64,000 nt of DNA from Perlucidibaca piscinae DSM 21586 (GTDB lineage Bacteria; Pseudomonadota; Gammaproteobacteria; Pseudomonadales; Moraxellaceae): NCBI RefSeq assembly GCF_000420045.1, contig NZ_ATUE01000005.1, positions 62,001-126,000 on the forward strand, written 5' to 3'. This document shows, piece by piece, positions 52,710-62,630 of this stretch. Within the stretch, counting starts at the first letter, position 1. Each line of letters begins with the position of its first letter. The position numbers and the translations under genes were made by a program. Under the pieces are notes generated by a model. It did no database searches. It had not been told where the DNA came from and saw only the letters and a list, made by a program, of their open reading frames with translations.

Positions 52710-54074
52710 ATGACTGCCATGACCCCGCGCGAAATCGTGCATGAACTCGATCGCCACATCATCGGCCAGACCGCCGCCAAGCGTGCCGTCGCCCTGGCCC
52801 TGCGCAACCGCTGGCGGCGCATGCAGCTGGCCGAGGACCTGCGCCATGAGGTCACGCCCAAGAACATCCTGATGATAGGCCCGACCGGCGTCGGCAAGAC
52901 CGAGATCGCGCGTCGCCTGGCCAAGCTCGCCAACGCCCCCTTCATCAAGGTCGAAGCCACCAAGTTCACCGAAGTCGGCTATGTCGGCCGCGACGTCGAG
53001 ACCATCGTCCGCGACCTCGCCGACATGGCCCTGAAGATGGTGCGCGAGCAGGCCATCGCCGGTGTCGGCCAGCGCGCTGACGAGGCCGCCGAAGACCGCA
53101 TTCTCGACGTGCTGCTGCGTCCGGCGCGGGCCCCGGCCACGCCCTGGGACAGCACCACGCCACCGCCGGCGGCCGACAAGACTGACAACGCCACTCGCCA
53201 GCTGTTCCGGCGCAAGCTGCGCAACGGCGAGCTCGACGAGCAGGAAATCGAGATCGAGCTCAGCCAGGCCGCCCCCTCGGTGGAACTGATGACGCCGCCC
53301 GGCATGGAAGACATGGGCAACCAGCTGCAGAAGCTGTTCGCCGGACTCGGTGCCGGCAAGCAGTCGGCCCAGCGCCTGAAGATTCGCGAAGCGCTCAAGC
53401 GTGCGCGCGATGAGGAAGCGGCCAGGCTGGTCAGTGACGAGGACCTCAAGGCCCGCGCCCTGACGGCAGTCGAGCAGCAGGGCATCGTCTTCATCGACGA
53501 AATCGACAAGGTCTGTCGCCGTGGTGAAACCCAGGGCGCCGACGTGTCACGCGAAGGCGTGCAGCGTGACCTGCTGCCGCTGATCGAAGGCTGCACGGTG
53601 AACACCAAGTACGGCATGGTGAAGACGGATCACATCCTGTTCATCTGCTCCGGCGCCTTCCACCTCGCCAAGCCGTCCGACCTGATTCCCGAGCTGCAGG
53701 GCCGCCTGCCCATCCGTGTCGAGCTGGAGGCGCTGGGACCGAACGACTTCGAGCGCATCCTGACCGAGCCCAGCTTCTCGCTGACCGAGCAGTACAAGGC
53801 GCTGCTCGCCACCGAAGGCCTGCACATCAGCTTCCAGCCGGAGACCGTGCGCAAGCTCGCGGAAGTGGCCTGGCAGGTCAACGAGCGCACCGAGAACATC
53901 GGTGCCCGTCGTCTGCACACGGTCATGGAACGTCTGCTCGAACGCATCGGTTTCGAGGCCGCCGATCTCGCCAGCCAGTGTGGCGGCGAAACGCTGCAGA
54001 TCACCCCGGCCGATGTCGACGAACATCTTGGCGCACTGGTTCAGGACGAAGACCTGAGCCGTTTCATTCTCTGA
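52710..54074 (+). CDS. hslU: HslU ATPase of the HslUV protease
   Basis: AAA+ unfoldase of 454 residues. Walker A is [11 protein letters not shown], the pore motif is [13 protein letters not shown], Walker B is FIDEIDK, and the I-domain insertion spans about 110-240. The C-terminal SRFIL-type tail that docks into HslV is present as LSRFIL. Confidence 0.97.
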   Translation: MTAMTPREIVHELDRHIIGQTAAKRAVALALRNRWRRMQLAEDLRHEVTPKNILMIGPTGVGKTEIARRLAKLANAPFIKVEATKFTEVGYVGRDVETIVRDLADMALKMVREQAIAGVGQRADEAAEDRILDVLLRPARAPATPWDSTTPPPAADKTDNATRQLFRRKLRNGELDEQEIEIELSQAAPSVELMTPPGMEDMGNQLQKLFAGLGAGKQSAQRLKIREALKRARDEEAARLVSDEDLKARALTAVEQQGIVFIDEIDKVCRRGETQGADVSREGVQRDLLPLIEGCTVNTKYGMVKTDHILFICSGAFHLAKPSDLIPELQGRLPIRVELEALGPNDFERILTEPSFSLTEQYKALLATEGLHISFQPETVRKLAEVAWQVNERTENIGARRLHTVMERLLERIGFEAADLASQCGGETLQITPADVDEHLGALVQDEDLSRFIL

Positions 54075-54152
54075 TCGCGGAACCGTTTCATGGACAGCGC
54101 AGCACGCCGGCACGCAGACATGCCGGACCAGCACCCCGGTGAGGACCTCAGC

Positions 54153-54884
54153 ATGTCGTTGACAGCAGCGGAACAGGAAACCAGCAGCGCCACGCGCATT
54201 CGTCACGGCATTGCCCGCTACCGCGCCTGGACACGCCACAGCGATGCCGATCTGGCCGCCGTGGTCGGCGCCGTGCAGCAGCTGCAGACCGCCCGCATGC
54301 GTGACACCCATGCCGACTCGCTGGCCAGTGCCACGCACGCGCCCATCACCGAGTTCTTCCTGAGCGAGATCTACACCGGCCTCGACCTCAACGAGCTGGC
54401 GCGCGAAATCGAGCGCGCCCTGCCGGTGGCGGTACGCATGCTGCCGGATTCGGTGATGCGCACCGCCGCCTTTGCCGTCGAGTGCAACGCCCTCACCGGC
54501 GAGCTTGACGAGGCCGTGGCCGCCGATCTGCTGGCACATGGCATCACTGCGCCGGACAGTGCCCAGCTCATCGCCAGCTACCGACGCCTGCAGCAGCGCG
54601 AGGCCAGGAACCAGCAGATCGACCTCCTGCGCGAGCTCGGTCTCGGTCTGGATCGCTATGTCCGCTCGCGTCTGATCACCGCGACCTTCAAGATGGCGGC
54701 GCGTCCGGCACGCATGGCCGGCCTGGCCGGCCTCTACGATTTCATGGCCAAGGGCTTTGCGGTGATGAAGCCGATGAGCTCGGTGGCCGACTTCCTGGAC
54801 CTGTTCATCGCCCGGGAAAGTCGTATCCTCGACCGACTGGATGCCGGACACCCCGATCCCTTCTGCCCGCGAGACAGCGCATGA
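54153..54884 (+). CDS. Hypothetical helical protein between hslU and ubiE
   Basis: A 243-residue, mostly alpha-helical cytoplasmic protein I do not recognise. Near residue 64 it has [14 protein letters not shown], followed by several amphipathic helices with many Ala, Leu and Arg; there is no signal peptide or membrane segment. ATG 54153 is preferred because GAGGA lies 7 bases upstream, though ATG codons at 54090 and 54120 are in frame. It overlaps ubiE by four bases. In Pseudomonas this position holds the polyhydroxyalkanoate cluster, which is absent here. Confidence 0.65.
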   Translation: MSLTAAEQETSSATRIRHGIARYRAWTRHSDADLAAVVGAVQQLQTARMRDTHADSLASATHAPITEFFLSEIYTGLDLNELAREIERALPVAVRMLPDSVMRTAAFAVECNALTGELDEAVAADLLAHGITAPDSAQLIASYRRLQQREARNQQIDLLRELGLGLDRYVRSRLITATFKMAARPARMAGLAGLYDFMAKGFAVMKPMSSVADFLDLFIARESRILDRLDAGHPDPFCPRDSA

Positions 54885-55693
54885 CCGAGCGACGCCCCCT
54901 GCCCCCGGCCAACGGCCCCCTCGCCACTGGCGCACGCCCGGACGCGCAGGCCGCCGGCGAGACCACGCACTTCGGCTACCAGACCGTTCGCCGCGAGGAA
55001 AAGGCCGGCAAGGTCGCCGAGGTCTTCCACTCCGTGGCCGCCAAGTACGACCTCATGAACGACCTCATGTCACTCGGCATCCATCGTCTCTGGAAGCGCT
55101 TCGCCATCGAGATGTCGGGAGTGCGGCCGGGCCAGCGCGTGCTCGACATCGCCGGCGGCACCGGTGACCTCGCACGCGCCTTCATGCGCGAGGTCGGTGA
55201 CCAGGGCCAGGTCATCCTCGCCGACATCAACGCCTCCATGCTTTCGGTGGGTCGCGACAAGCTGCTCGACACGGGCGAGACCCGCATCGCCTTCGTGCAG
55301 GCCAACGCCGAATGCCTGCCTTTCGCCCCCGGCAGCTTCGACCTCATCACCATCGCCTTCGGCCTGCGCAACGTGACCGACAAGGATGCCGCCCTGCGCT
55401 CCATGTACCAGTCGCTGAAGCCTGGCGGTCGCCTGCTGGTGCTGGAATTCTCCAAGCCGGTCATCGAGCCGCTGGCCAAGGCCTACGATGCCTACTCCTT
55501 CAGCCTGCTGCCGATGATGGGCAAGCTGGTCGCCAACGATGCCGACAGCTACCGCTACCTGGCCGAGTCCATCCGCATGCACCCGGACCAGGACACCCTC
55601 AAGGGCATGATGGAGCAGGCTGGCTTCGAACGCTGCGACTACCACAACCTCACGGGCGGCATCGTTGCCCTGCACCGGGGATTCCGTTTTTGA
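54881..55693 (+). CDS. ubiE: Ubiquinone/menaquinone C-methyltransferase
   Basis: SAM-dependent methyltransferase of 270 residues acting on the ring of ubiquinone and menaquinone precursors. Motif I is [15 protein letters not shown], and the family signatures [18 protein letters not shown] and [12 protein letters not shown] are present. An N-terminal Pro-Ala-rich extension of about 30 residues is longer than in E. coli. First gene of the ubiEJB set. Confidence 0.96.
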   Translation: MTERRPLPPANGPLATGARPDAQAAGETTHFGYQTVRREEKAGKVAEVFHSVAAKYDLMNDLMSLGIHRLWKRFAIEMSGVRPGQRVLDIAGGTGDLARAFMREVGDQGQVILADINASMLSVGRDKLLDTGETRIAFVQANAECLPFAPGSFDLITIAFGLRNVTDKDAALRSMYQSLKPGGRLLVLEFSKPVIEPLAKAYDAYSFSLLPMMGKLVANDADSYRYLAESIRMHPDQDTLKGMMEQAGFERCDYHNLTGGIVALHRGFRF

Positions 55694-55725
55694 GCTCGAC
55701 TCGCCAGGCCCTGCGGGAGGCCACC

Positions 55726-56403
55726 ATGCCGTCACTGCCCTACGTGCTCGCCCTGCGTGCCGCCGAAACCGTGATCAACCGCGCCCTGCGCTACGACCCG
55801 GCCACCCGCCAGCGTCTGCAGGCACTGGATGGCAAGTGCCTCTTCGTGGAAACCGAATCGCCGCGCCTGAGCGTGATGCTGCGCATCCAGGGCGAGCGCA
55901 TCCGCCTCGGCAGCGAGCCGGACCAGCGCCCGCATGTCACCATCGAGGCTCAGAGCGCCGCTCTGCTCAAGCTGGCACTGGCCAAGCAGCCACAGCTGAT
56001 TGGCGGCCCGCTGCGCATCCAGGGCCAGGTCCAGGTCATCGAGCAGCTGCATGCCATCGCGCGGCAGATGGACATCGACTGGGAAGAGCCGGTGGCCATG
56101 CTCTTCGGCGACATCACCGGACACCAGGTCGGCCAGCATCTGCGTGGCCTGTTCGGCTTCGCTCGCCAGGCAGCGCGCACCTTCGTCATGAACAGCCAGG
56201 AGTACCTGCGCGAAGAGCAGGCCCTGCTGCCGGCACGCTGGGAAATCGACGAGTTCATCGAGGCCACGCGTGATCTGCGCGCCGACACCGAGCGCCTGGA
56301 GGCGCGTCTGCAGCGCCTGGCGCAGCGGGCTGCCGCCGTCCTGGCACGCAACGCGGCGCCGGCCTCGTCCGGCAGCACGACACGCCACGGGGATGCCTCA
56401 TGA
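55726..56403 (+). CDS. ubiJ: Ubiquinone biosynthesis accessory factor UbiJ
   Basis: A 225-residue SCP2-domain protein that binds lipid intermediates in the Ubi complex. The segment RLSVMLRIQGERIRL followed by HVTIEAQSAALLKLAL is typical of the SCP2 half, and a C-terminal coiled coil (ADTERLEARLQRLAQR) follows. ATG 55726 has GGGAGG five bases upstream. It overlaps ubiB by four bases. Confidence 0.93.
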   Translation: MPSLPYVLALRAAETVINRALRYDPATRQRLQALDGKCLFVETESPRLSVMLRIQGERIRLGSEPDQRPHVTIEAQSAALLKLALAKQPQLIGGPLRIQGQVQVIEQLHAIARQMDIDWEEPVAMLFGDITGHQVGQHLRGLFGFARQAARTFVMNSQEYLREEQALLPARWEIDEFIEATRDLRADTERLEARLQRLAQRAAAVLARNAAPASSGSTTRHGDAS

Positions 56404-58043
56404 TGAGCCACGCGCTGCGCCTGCTGCAGATCTGGAGCATCTGCGCCCGCTACCGCCTGGACAGCCTGCTGCCACCACCGCCGAGTCTGGCGGCCCGTCT
56501 GCTGCTGCTCGCCTTCCGCCTGCACCCGGCGTGGTGGACCGGTGCCTCGCGCGCCAGCCAGCCTGACCATGTGCGTCGCGCCTTCGAGGAGCTGGGGCCG
56601 CTGTTCATCAAGCTTGGCCAGCTGATCTCGACCCGGCGCGACCTGCTCGCCCCGGCGCTGCTCGACGAACTCGCGCAGCTGCAGGAAAACGTCGCCCCCT
56701 TCCCCACCGAGCAGGCCCGGGCGATTGTCGAGCGCGAACTGGGCACGTCCCTCACGGAACGCTTTGCCCGTTTTGACGACCAGCCGCTGGCCGCCGCCTC
56801 CATCGCGCAGGTGCATACCGCCGCCCTGCTCGACGGCCGCGAAGTCGTGATCAAGGTGCTGCGCCCCGGCGTCGCCGAACGCATCCGCACCGACATGGCC
56901 CTGCTGCACCGCTTCGCCGAGTTCGCCGCCGAGCATGAGGCCCTGCGCGTGCTGCCGCTGCAGCGCATCGTTGCCGACTACGAGCGCACCCTGCTCGACG
57001 AAACCGATCTCGCGCGCGAAGCCGACAACACCCGTCGCCTGCGCGAGAACTTCAGCAACTCGCCGCTGTTCTACGTGCCCGAAGTGCATGACGCCAACGG
57101 CAGCCGCGAGATCATGATCGCTGAGCGCATCGAAGGCGTGCCGATCACCGATCACGCCACCTTCGCGCGCCTCGGCATCGATCGCCAGCGCCTGGCCGAG
57201 AAAGGCCTGACCATCTTCTTCACCCAGGTCTTCCGCGACAACTTCTTCCACGCCGACATGCATCCCGGCAATGTCTACGTGGAAACCGGCAACCCGGCCG
57301 ACCCGCGTTTCATCGGCCTCGACTGCGCCATCGTCGGCTCGCTGCCCACCGACGACCAGCTCGCCATCGCGCAGATCCTGCTGGCGCTGATCCAGCGCGA
57401 CTTCACCCAGCTCGTGCGCGTCGCCGCCCAGGCCGGCTGGATTCCCGCCGGGGCTCCGCTAGACCGCATCGCCACCGAGGTGCGCCGTCTGGTCGAGCCG
57501 GTACTGACCAAGCCCATCGACCAGGTCCAGCTCGCGCCCATCCTCGCCGGCCTGCTCGACCTGTCACGCGTGCATGGCCTGCTGATTCCGCCGCAGTTCG
57601 TGCTGCTGCTGAAGACCCTGATCCACATCGAAGGCCTGGGTCGCGAACTCTACCCGGCGCTGGACATCTGGAGTCTGGCCCAGCCCCTGCTCAAGCAGTG
57701 GCTGCAGGACCGGCTCGGCCCCAAGGCGCTGCTCAAGCGCTTCACCGAAGACACGCCCATCCTGCTTGCCGGCCTGCCCGACATGCCGCAGCTGGTCTTC
57801 GACGCCCTGACCCAGATGCGCCAGGCCGGCCATTGGCAGAGCCGTCAGCTCAGCGAGCTGCATGGTCTCAAGCGTCAGCTGGTGCGTGGCCGCAAGCAGG
57901 ATTTCCTGGCCTGGACCGGCGTGCTGGCGGGCTGGACCCTGATTGCCAGCGCCGCCTTGTCGACGCCGCTGTTCACCGCCGCGCTGCCGGTGGGCGCCGT
58001 GCTGATCGGCATCAGCCTGGGCTGGCGCCTGCTGGCCAACTGA
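56400..58043 (+). CDS. ubiB: UbiB, ABC1-family kinase-like protein for ubiquinone synthesis
   Basis: A 547-residue atypical kinase. Seen: [13 protein letters not shown] (KxGQ), AASIAQVH, the lysine in [18 protein letters not shown] and GLDCAIVG; two membrane helices end the protein. UbiB helps extract or move ubiquinone precursors at the membrane. Placement after ubiE and ubiJ makes this the housekeeping UbiB. A paralogue lies at 31237-32919. Confidence 0.95.
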   Translation: MMSHALRLLQIWSICARYRLDSLLPPPPSLAARLLLLAFRLHPAWWTGASRASQPDHVRRAFEELGPLFIKLGQLISTRRDLLAPALLDELAQLQENVAPFPTEQARAIVERELGTSLTERFARFDDQPLAAASIAQVHTAALLDGREVVIKVLRPGVAERIRTDMALLHRFAEFAAEHEALRVLPLQRIVADYERTLLDETDLAREADNTRRLRENFSNSPLFYVPEVHDANGSREIMIAERIEGVPITDHATFARLGIDRQRLAEKGLTIFFTQVFRDNFFHADMHPGNVYVETGNPADPRFIGLDCAIVGSLPTDDQLAIAQILLALIQRDFTQLVRVAAQAGWIPAGAPLDRIATEVRRLVEPVLTKPIDQVQLAPILAGLLDLSRVHGLLIPPQFVLLLKTLIHIEGLGRELYPALDIWSLAQPLLKQWLQDRLGPKALLKRFTEDTPILLAGLPDMPQLVFDALTQMRQAGHWQSRQLSELHGLKRQLVRGRKQDFLAWTGVLAGWTLIASAALSTPLFTAALPVGAVLIGISLGWRLLAN

Positions 58044-58095
58044 CGCCACTGCCGGCTTGCGCTATGCTGACTCTCATTGTCTCAGGAACTGTCCG

Positions 58096-58494
58096 ATGAC
58101 CGCTGAAACCGACTGGCTGAACGAGGTCCGCTGGGATGCCCAAGGCCTGGTGCCTGCCATTGCCCAGGACTGGCAGACCGGCCGCGTGCTCATGGTGGCG
58201 TGGATGAACCGCGACGCCCTGATCCTGACCGTCGCCGAGCAGCGCGGCATCTACTGGTCGCGCTCGCGCAACCGCCTCTGGCGCAAGGGCGAGGAGTCCG
58301 GCCACATCCAGCGCCTGCATGAACTGCGCCTGGACTGCGACGGTGATGTCATCGTGCTGCAGGTCGAGCAGCTCGGCGGCATGGCATGCCACACCGGCCG
58401 CACCTCCTGCTTCTACCGCCGCCTGGTGGATGGCCAGTGGCAGGTCGTCGACCCCGTGCTCAAGTCCCCTGACGAGATCTACCGCCATGTCTGA
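58096..58494 (+). CDS. hisI: Phosphoribosyl-AMP cyclohydrolase
   Basis: Third step of histidine synthesis, 132 residues. Zinc and substrate residues lie in [27 protein letters not shown] and [11 protein letters not shown]. It is a stand-alone HisI and overlaps hisE by eight bases. Confidence 0.95.
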   Translation: MTAETDWLNEVRWDAQGLVPAIAQDWQTGRVLMVAWMNRDALILTVAEQRGIYWSRSRNRLWRKGEESGHIQRLHELRLDCDGDVIVLQVEQLGGMACHTGRTSCFYRRLVDGQWQVVDPVLKSPDEIYRHV

Positions 58495-58822
58495 TGTCTT
58501 CGCCGAACTGTCGCGCGTGCTCGCCGAGCGCAAGACCGCCTCGCCCGACAGCTCCTACGTGGCCAGCCTCTACCACAAGGGCCTCAACAAGATTCTCGAG
58601 AAGGTCGGCGAGGAATGCACCGAGACCCTGCTTGCCGCCAAGGATGCCGAACGCTCCGGCGACATTGACGAGCTTGTCTACGAGACAGCCGACCTCTGGT
58701 TTCATACCTTGGTCATGCTGAGCGCGTTGAATGTGCACCCGGATCAGGTACAGGCCGAGCTGGCTCGCCGCTTCAACCTGTCCGGCCTGGCGGAAAAGGC
58801 ATCCCGCACCGCCACCGATTGA
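58487..58822 (+). CDS. hisE: Phosphoribosyl-ATP pyrophosphatase
   Basis: Second step of histidine synthesis, 111 residues, all-alpha MazG-like fold. The motifs [18 protein letters not shown] and [17 protein letters not shown] carry the acidic metal ligands. ATG 58487 lies within the end of hisI, so translation is coupled. tatA follows after 33 bases. Confidence 0.95.
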   Translation: MSDVFAELSRVLAERKTASPDSSYVASLYHKGLNKILEKVGEECTETLLAAKDAERSGDIDELVYETADLWFHTLVMLSALNVHPDQVQAELARRFNLSGLAEKASRTATD

Positions 58823-58855
58823 TGTCCACTGCGCCCCAGGGCGAGGAGAAAACCC

Positions 58856-59131
58856 ATGTCCGGTCTGTCACTGCCCCACATCCTGCTGCTGCTCGCCGTG
58901 GTCATCCTGATCTTCGGCACCTCCAAGCTCAAGAACCTCGGCAAGGACCTCGGCGGCGCCATCAAGGGCTTCAAGGACTCGATGAAGAACGAGGACGACA
59001 CGCCGCCGGCTGCCCAGCCGCCGGCCCAGCTCAGCCAGCAGACCCCGCCGCCGGTGGCGCAGCAGCCGGCCGCCACGCTGCAGACGCCGACCGCGGCCGG
59101 CACCCCGCCCCAGGGCGGCCAGCAGCAGTGA
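58856..59131 (+). CDS. tatA: Sec-independent translocase protein TatA
   Basis: A 91-residue protein with one N-terminal membrane helix, the FGTSKLKNLGKDLG hinge and amphipathic helix, and a Pro-Gln-rich tail. TatA oligomers form the passage for folded twin-arginine proteins. It is the first gene of tatABC. Confidence 0.95.
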   Translation: MSGLSLPHILLLLAVVILIFGTSKLKNLGKDLGGAIKGFKDSMKNEDDTPPAAQPPAQLSQQTPPPVAQQPAATLQTPTAAGTPPQGGQQQ

Positions 59132-59164
59132 ATGCCGGCGGCAGCCTGACCGGAGAGCCATAGC

Positions 59165-59575
59165 ATGTTTGATGTCGGCTTCAGCGAGCTGCTGCTGCTC
59201 GCCATCGTCGCCCTGGTCGTGCTCGGACCGGAAAAGCTGCCGCACGCCGCGCGCATGACCGGCGCCTGGGTCGGACGCATCCGCCGAACCATTCTCAGCG
59301 TGCAGGCCGAGATCGAGAACGAGGTTGCGGCCTCGGAAATGCGTGCCCGCATCCAGGCCGAGCTCGAGCGCGCCAAATCCGCCATGCCGGATCTGTCACT
59401 CGACGAGAACCGCATCGCGCCGCCACGACCGGCCAGCGACACCGCCACTGACGTCGCGCCAGCGCCGGTCGTCGAACCGGAATCTCCGGCCACGGTGCCC
59501 GATGCCGGCGTCCGTGACAGCGCCGACAAGGTCGCGCCCACCACCTCCGCCAGCGAAGCATCCCGCCATCCATGA
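59165..59575 (+). CDS. tatB: Sec-independent translocase protein TatB
   Basis: A 136-residue protein starting MFDVGFSELLLLAIVALVVL, with the TatB hallmark GPEKLPHAAR and a long amphipathic helix, then an acidic, Pro-Ala-rich tail. TatB with TatC forms the receptor for signal peptides. The gene overlaps tatC by four bases. Confidence 0.95.
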   Translation: MFDVGFSELLLLAIVALVVLGPEKLPHAARMTGAWVGRIRRTILSVQAEIENEVAASEMRARIQAELERAKSAMPDLSLDENRIAPPRPASDTATDVAPAPVVEPESPATVPDAGVRDSADKVAPTTSASEASRHP

Positions 59576-60327
59576 GCCAGCTCCCCGTCTCGCCCGACAC
59601 CGCGGAAATGCCCCTGGTCAGCCATCTGATCGAGCTGCGCACGCGCCTGATGCGCGTGCTCGGCCTGCTGCTGGTGATGTTCTTCTCGCTGGTCTATTTC
59701 GCCAACGACATCTACGAATGGCTGTCCCTGCCGCTGCGCGCGCTGCTGCCGGCCGGCAGCACCATGATCGCCACCGACGTGACCTCGCCGTTCATGGCGC
59801 CGTTCAAGCTGACCTTCTTCGTCGCCCTGTTCGCCTCCATTCCCTACATCCTGGTGCAGATCTGGGGCTTCATTGCGCCAGCGCTGTACCAGAACGAGCG
59901 CCGCATCGCGATTCCGCTGGTGATCTCCAGCGTGCTGCTGTTCTACGCCGGCATCGCCTTCGCCTACTTCATCACGCTGCCGGCCATCCTCGGCTTCTTC
60001 ACCCAGATCGGTCCCGAAGGCGTCGCCATCATGACCGACATCAATCTCTACCTGGATTTCGCGCTCAAGCTGTTCCTGGTGTTCGGGGTCACCTTCGAGA
60101 TTCCGGTCGCGGTGCTGGTGCTGATCGTCGCTCGCGTCATCAGCTGCGACTCGCTGGCCGACAAGCGCCGCTACATCATTGTCGGCTGCTTCTTCGTGGC
60201 CATGTTCATCACGCCACCGGATGCCCTGTCGATGGCCATGCTGGCCATTCCCATGTGGCTGCTGTTCGAGACCGGTCTGTTCTTCGGCCGCATCATCGAG
60301 AAGCAGCGCAGGCAGGCAGCTGACTGA
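59572..60327 (+). CDS. tatC: Sec-independent translocase protein TatC
   Basis: A 251-residue protein with six membrane helices; core receptor of the Tat system. Family motifs are SHLIELRTRL at the start, FVALFASIPYILVQIWGFI, and GVTFEIPV. Followed by a terminator shared with phoX. Confidence 0.96.
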   Translation: MSQLPVSPDTAEMPLVSHLIELRTRLMRVLGLLLVMFFSLVYFANDIYEWLSLPLRALLPAGSTMIATDVTSPFMAPFKLTFFVALFASIPYILVQIWGFIAPALYQNERRIAIPLVISSVLLFYAGIAFAYFITLPAILGFFTQIGPEGVAIMTDINLYLDFALKLFLVFGVTFEIPVAVLVLIVARVISCDSLADKRRYIIVGCFFVAMFITPPDALSMAMLAIPMWLLFETGLFFGRIIEKQRRQAAD

Positions 60328-60357
60328 GTCCTCAGGGCCCGGTCATCCGTTGCGCAT

Positions 60358-60389
60358 GAAAAAGCCCCGGGTGTTTCCGGGGCTTTTTC
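60358..60389. terminator. Bidirectional terminator between tatC and phoX
   Basis: GAAAAAGCCCCGG and CCGGGGCTTTTTC form a 13-base-pair hairpin with loop GTGTTT. It has A and T runs on both sides and sits between two convergent genes, so it can end transcription from either side. Confidence 0.92.
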
Positions 60390-60415
60390 CACCATGCCGC
60401 TACGCCGGCAGGTGA

Positions 60416-62431
60416 TCAGACACCGACCACCCCGCCATCGTTCTTCCAGATCACCACGGTCGCCGAACGCGGCCGACCCATGCTGCCGGTGATGCCCGGC
60501 TCGCCTTCCGGCCAGTTGCTGAACGCCGCGGCATCGGTCAGCAGCAGGCTGTCACTGACGGCGTTCGGACCACTGTTCTCGCCGGGGTGCTGGATGTTGA
60601 TGAACACGGTCTTCTGGTCGGGCGTGAACGTGATGCCGGTGACCTCACAGCCATCCGGACCGACCAGGAAACGGCGAATCTCCTTGCTGACCGGATCGGC
60701 CACCAGCATCTGGTTGTTGCCCTGGCCGGCATTGCGGCCGGTGTTGGCATTGCTGCCGTCAGTCTGGATCCAGAGCAGTCCGTTGGGCGAGAACGCCAGG
60801 CCGTCCGGGCTGTTGAACGTGTTGTCGACGGTGACATTGGACGACCCCAGGTTGAGTCCGGTCTGGCCGGCTGCCGGCGTAGGGTTGCCTGCCAGCACGA
60901 ACAGATCCCACTCGAAGGCCAGCGCTGCGGCATCGCCACCCGCCTCACGCCAGCGGATGATCTGACCGAAGCGGTTGGCAGTGCGAGGGTTTGCATCGTC
61001 GGTGACACTGCGACCACTGTTGTTGGTCAGCGTCAGATAGACTTCGCCGCTGCGCGGATGCACGGCCACCCACTCCGGACGGTCCATGCGCGTCGCCGCG
61101 ACCGCATCCGCTGCGAGACGGGTCTTGATCAGCACCTCGCCCTGATCGGCGAAACGGGCATCAGCCGCCAGCACCGGATTGGCGACCTTGTCGAGCAGGA
61201 CCCACTCGCCGACACCCATCATGTCACCGCTGACATCCCCGTTGAGGAATCGCGCCACGTAAAGCTTGCCGGTGTCGAGCAGGTTGCGGTTGTTGGCGAG
61301 ATTGCCTTCGATGTACTTGCCCGCCGACACGAACTTGTAGACATAGTCATTGGCCTGGTCATCTCCCATGTAGACAACGACACGACCATCCGCAGCCAGC
61401 GTCATGGCGGCATTCTCGTGCTTGATGCGTCCGAGCGCCGTGCGCTTCCGAGGCAGTGATGTCGGATCGAACGGATCGATTTCGACGATCCAGCCGAAGC
61501 GGTTGGCCTCGTTGGGCTCCAGCTCGTAATCGAAGCGGTCATCCAGCTCGTGCCAGCGGTAGCCGGAACCGGATGCGCTGATGCCGTAACGCAACAGGCT
61601 GGCGTCGGCAGGCGCAGTGCCGGAATTGGCACCGAAGTAACCGTTGAAGTTCTCTTCGCAGGTCAGGTAGGTGCCCCAGAGCGTGAAACCGTTGCCGCAA
61701 TTGTTGAGCGTGCCGTAGGCAATGCGACCGCTGGTCTCGGTACTGGTCTTCATCAACGCGTGTCCGGCGGCGGGACCGGTGATCTGCATCGGGGAATTGC
61801 CGGTCAGGCGACGGTTGTACGGGGAATCGATCTGGACTTGCCAGGCCCCCGACACGCGCTTCACGTGCAGCACGGAAATGCCGTGACCATTCTGTGCCTT
61901 GAGCACCTTGTCCAAGGTCCAGACATCCGGATAGGTCTGGCCGGCCTCGGGCTTGTAGAAATACTCGAGGTTGATGTACTCGTGATTCATCACCAGCAAA
62001 CCTTCATCGCTCTGCGTGGCACCGTCGAGCGGGAAGAAATGCATGCCGTCGTGGTTGTCGCCGACCTGCAGGGCCTGGTCGGCAGCAGTTTCGGACGCAT
62101 CGCCTTTCCAGGCCGGGGACGTGCTGAAGAGTGGCGAACCCCAAGGCGCCATGACCTGATAACTGTAGCCGGACGGCACGATGACCTGACCACCACTGCT
62201 CGCCGGCACCGCTGAAAAGCCCAGTCTGGCTGCCGGGGCCACAACTGCCCCTCCAGAGCTGCTGCCACCGCCGCCGCAAGCACTCAGCGTGCCACCCATG
62301 AACAGCGCTGCCGACAAGCCGACACCGCTCTTCAGCAGGGTACGACGCGACATCGCGCGCTCGACGACCTCGTTGAAATGAGGATGATGCTCGGGGCTGA
62401 CGGGAATGTCTTCCTGATCAATCAATTTCAT
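60416..62431 (-). CDS. phoX: PhoX-like (DUF839) phosphatase, Tat-exported lipoprotein
   Basis: A 671-residue protein of the PhoX/DUF839 family, calcium- and iron-dependent alkaline phosphatases with a beta-propeller fold. Arg29-Arg30 in SRRTLLKSG form a twin-arginine signal, and LSAC with Cys52 is a lipobox, followed by a Gly-Ser linker; so it is probably Tat-exported and lipid-anchored. Family segments include GLLVMNHEYIN and FTPDQKTVFINIQHPGENS. It lies next to tatABC and converges with tatC. About 200 bases upstream contain no clear Pho box. The real substrate may be phosphomonoesters or phosphodiesters. Confidence 0.85.
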   Translation of the reverse strand: MKLIDQEDIPVSPEHHPHFNEVVERAMSRRTLLKSGVGLSAALFMGGTLSACGGGGSSSGGAVVAPAARLGFSAVPASSGGQVIVPSGYSYQVMAPWGSPLFSTSPAWKGDASETAADQALQVGDNHDGMHFFPLDGATQSDEGLLVMNHEYINLEYFYKPEAGQTYPDVWTLDKVLKAQNGHGISVLHVKRVSGAWQVQIDSPYNRRLTGNSPMQITGPAAGHALMKTSTETSGRIAYGTLNNCGNGFTLWGTYLTCEENFNGYFGANSGTAPADASLLRYGISASGSGYRWHELDDRFDYELEPNEANRFGWIVEIDPFDPTSLPRKRTALGRIKHENAAMTLAADGRVVVYMGDDQANDYVYKFVSAGKYIEGNLANNRNLLDTGKLYVARFLNGDVSGDMMGVGEWVLLDKVANPVLAADARFADQGEVLIKTRLAADAVAATRMDRPEWVAVHPRSGEVYLTLTNNSGRSVTDDANPRTANRFGQIIRWREAGGDAAALAFEWDLFVLAGNPTPAAGQTGLNLGSSNVTVDNTFNSPDGLAFSPNGLLWIQTDGSNANTGRNAGQGNNQMLVADPVSKEIRRFLVGPDGCEVTGITFTPDQKTVFINIQHPGENSGPNAVSDSLLLTDAAAFSNWPEGEPGITGSMGRPRSATVVIWKNDGGVVGV

Positions 62432-62630
62432 GTCACTAACTCCGGATGGTAATTGCCTGGTGCAGGCGACTGGCTAACCGGAATGAGTCTGTGGATGATG
62501 CGTTACAGTTCGCTGAAGGTCCTGTGACCATTTTCGTTTCGTACTGGTTTTGTAACCCGTATCGCCAGCCACTGACAAAATCGCTACGATCAGTCACGAA
62601 AACAACAAGCTCCCTGGCAGGTATTCCCTC

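Noticed and set aside
62432..62630. Possible Pho box upstream of the phoX-like gene
   Set aside because: Only isolated CTGTAAC and CTGTGAC half-like sites are seen; no pair with the 11-base repeat spacing of a Pho box.
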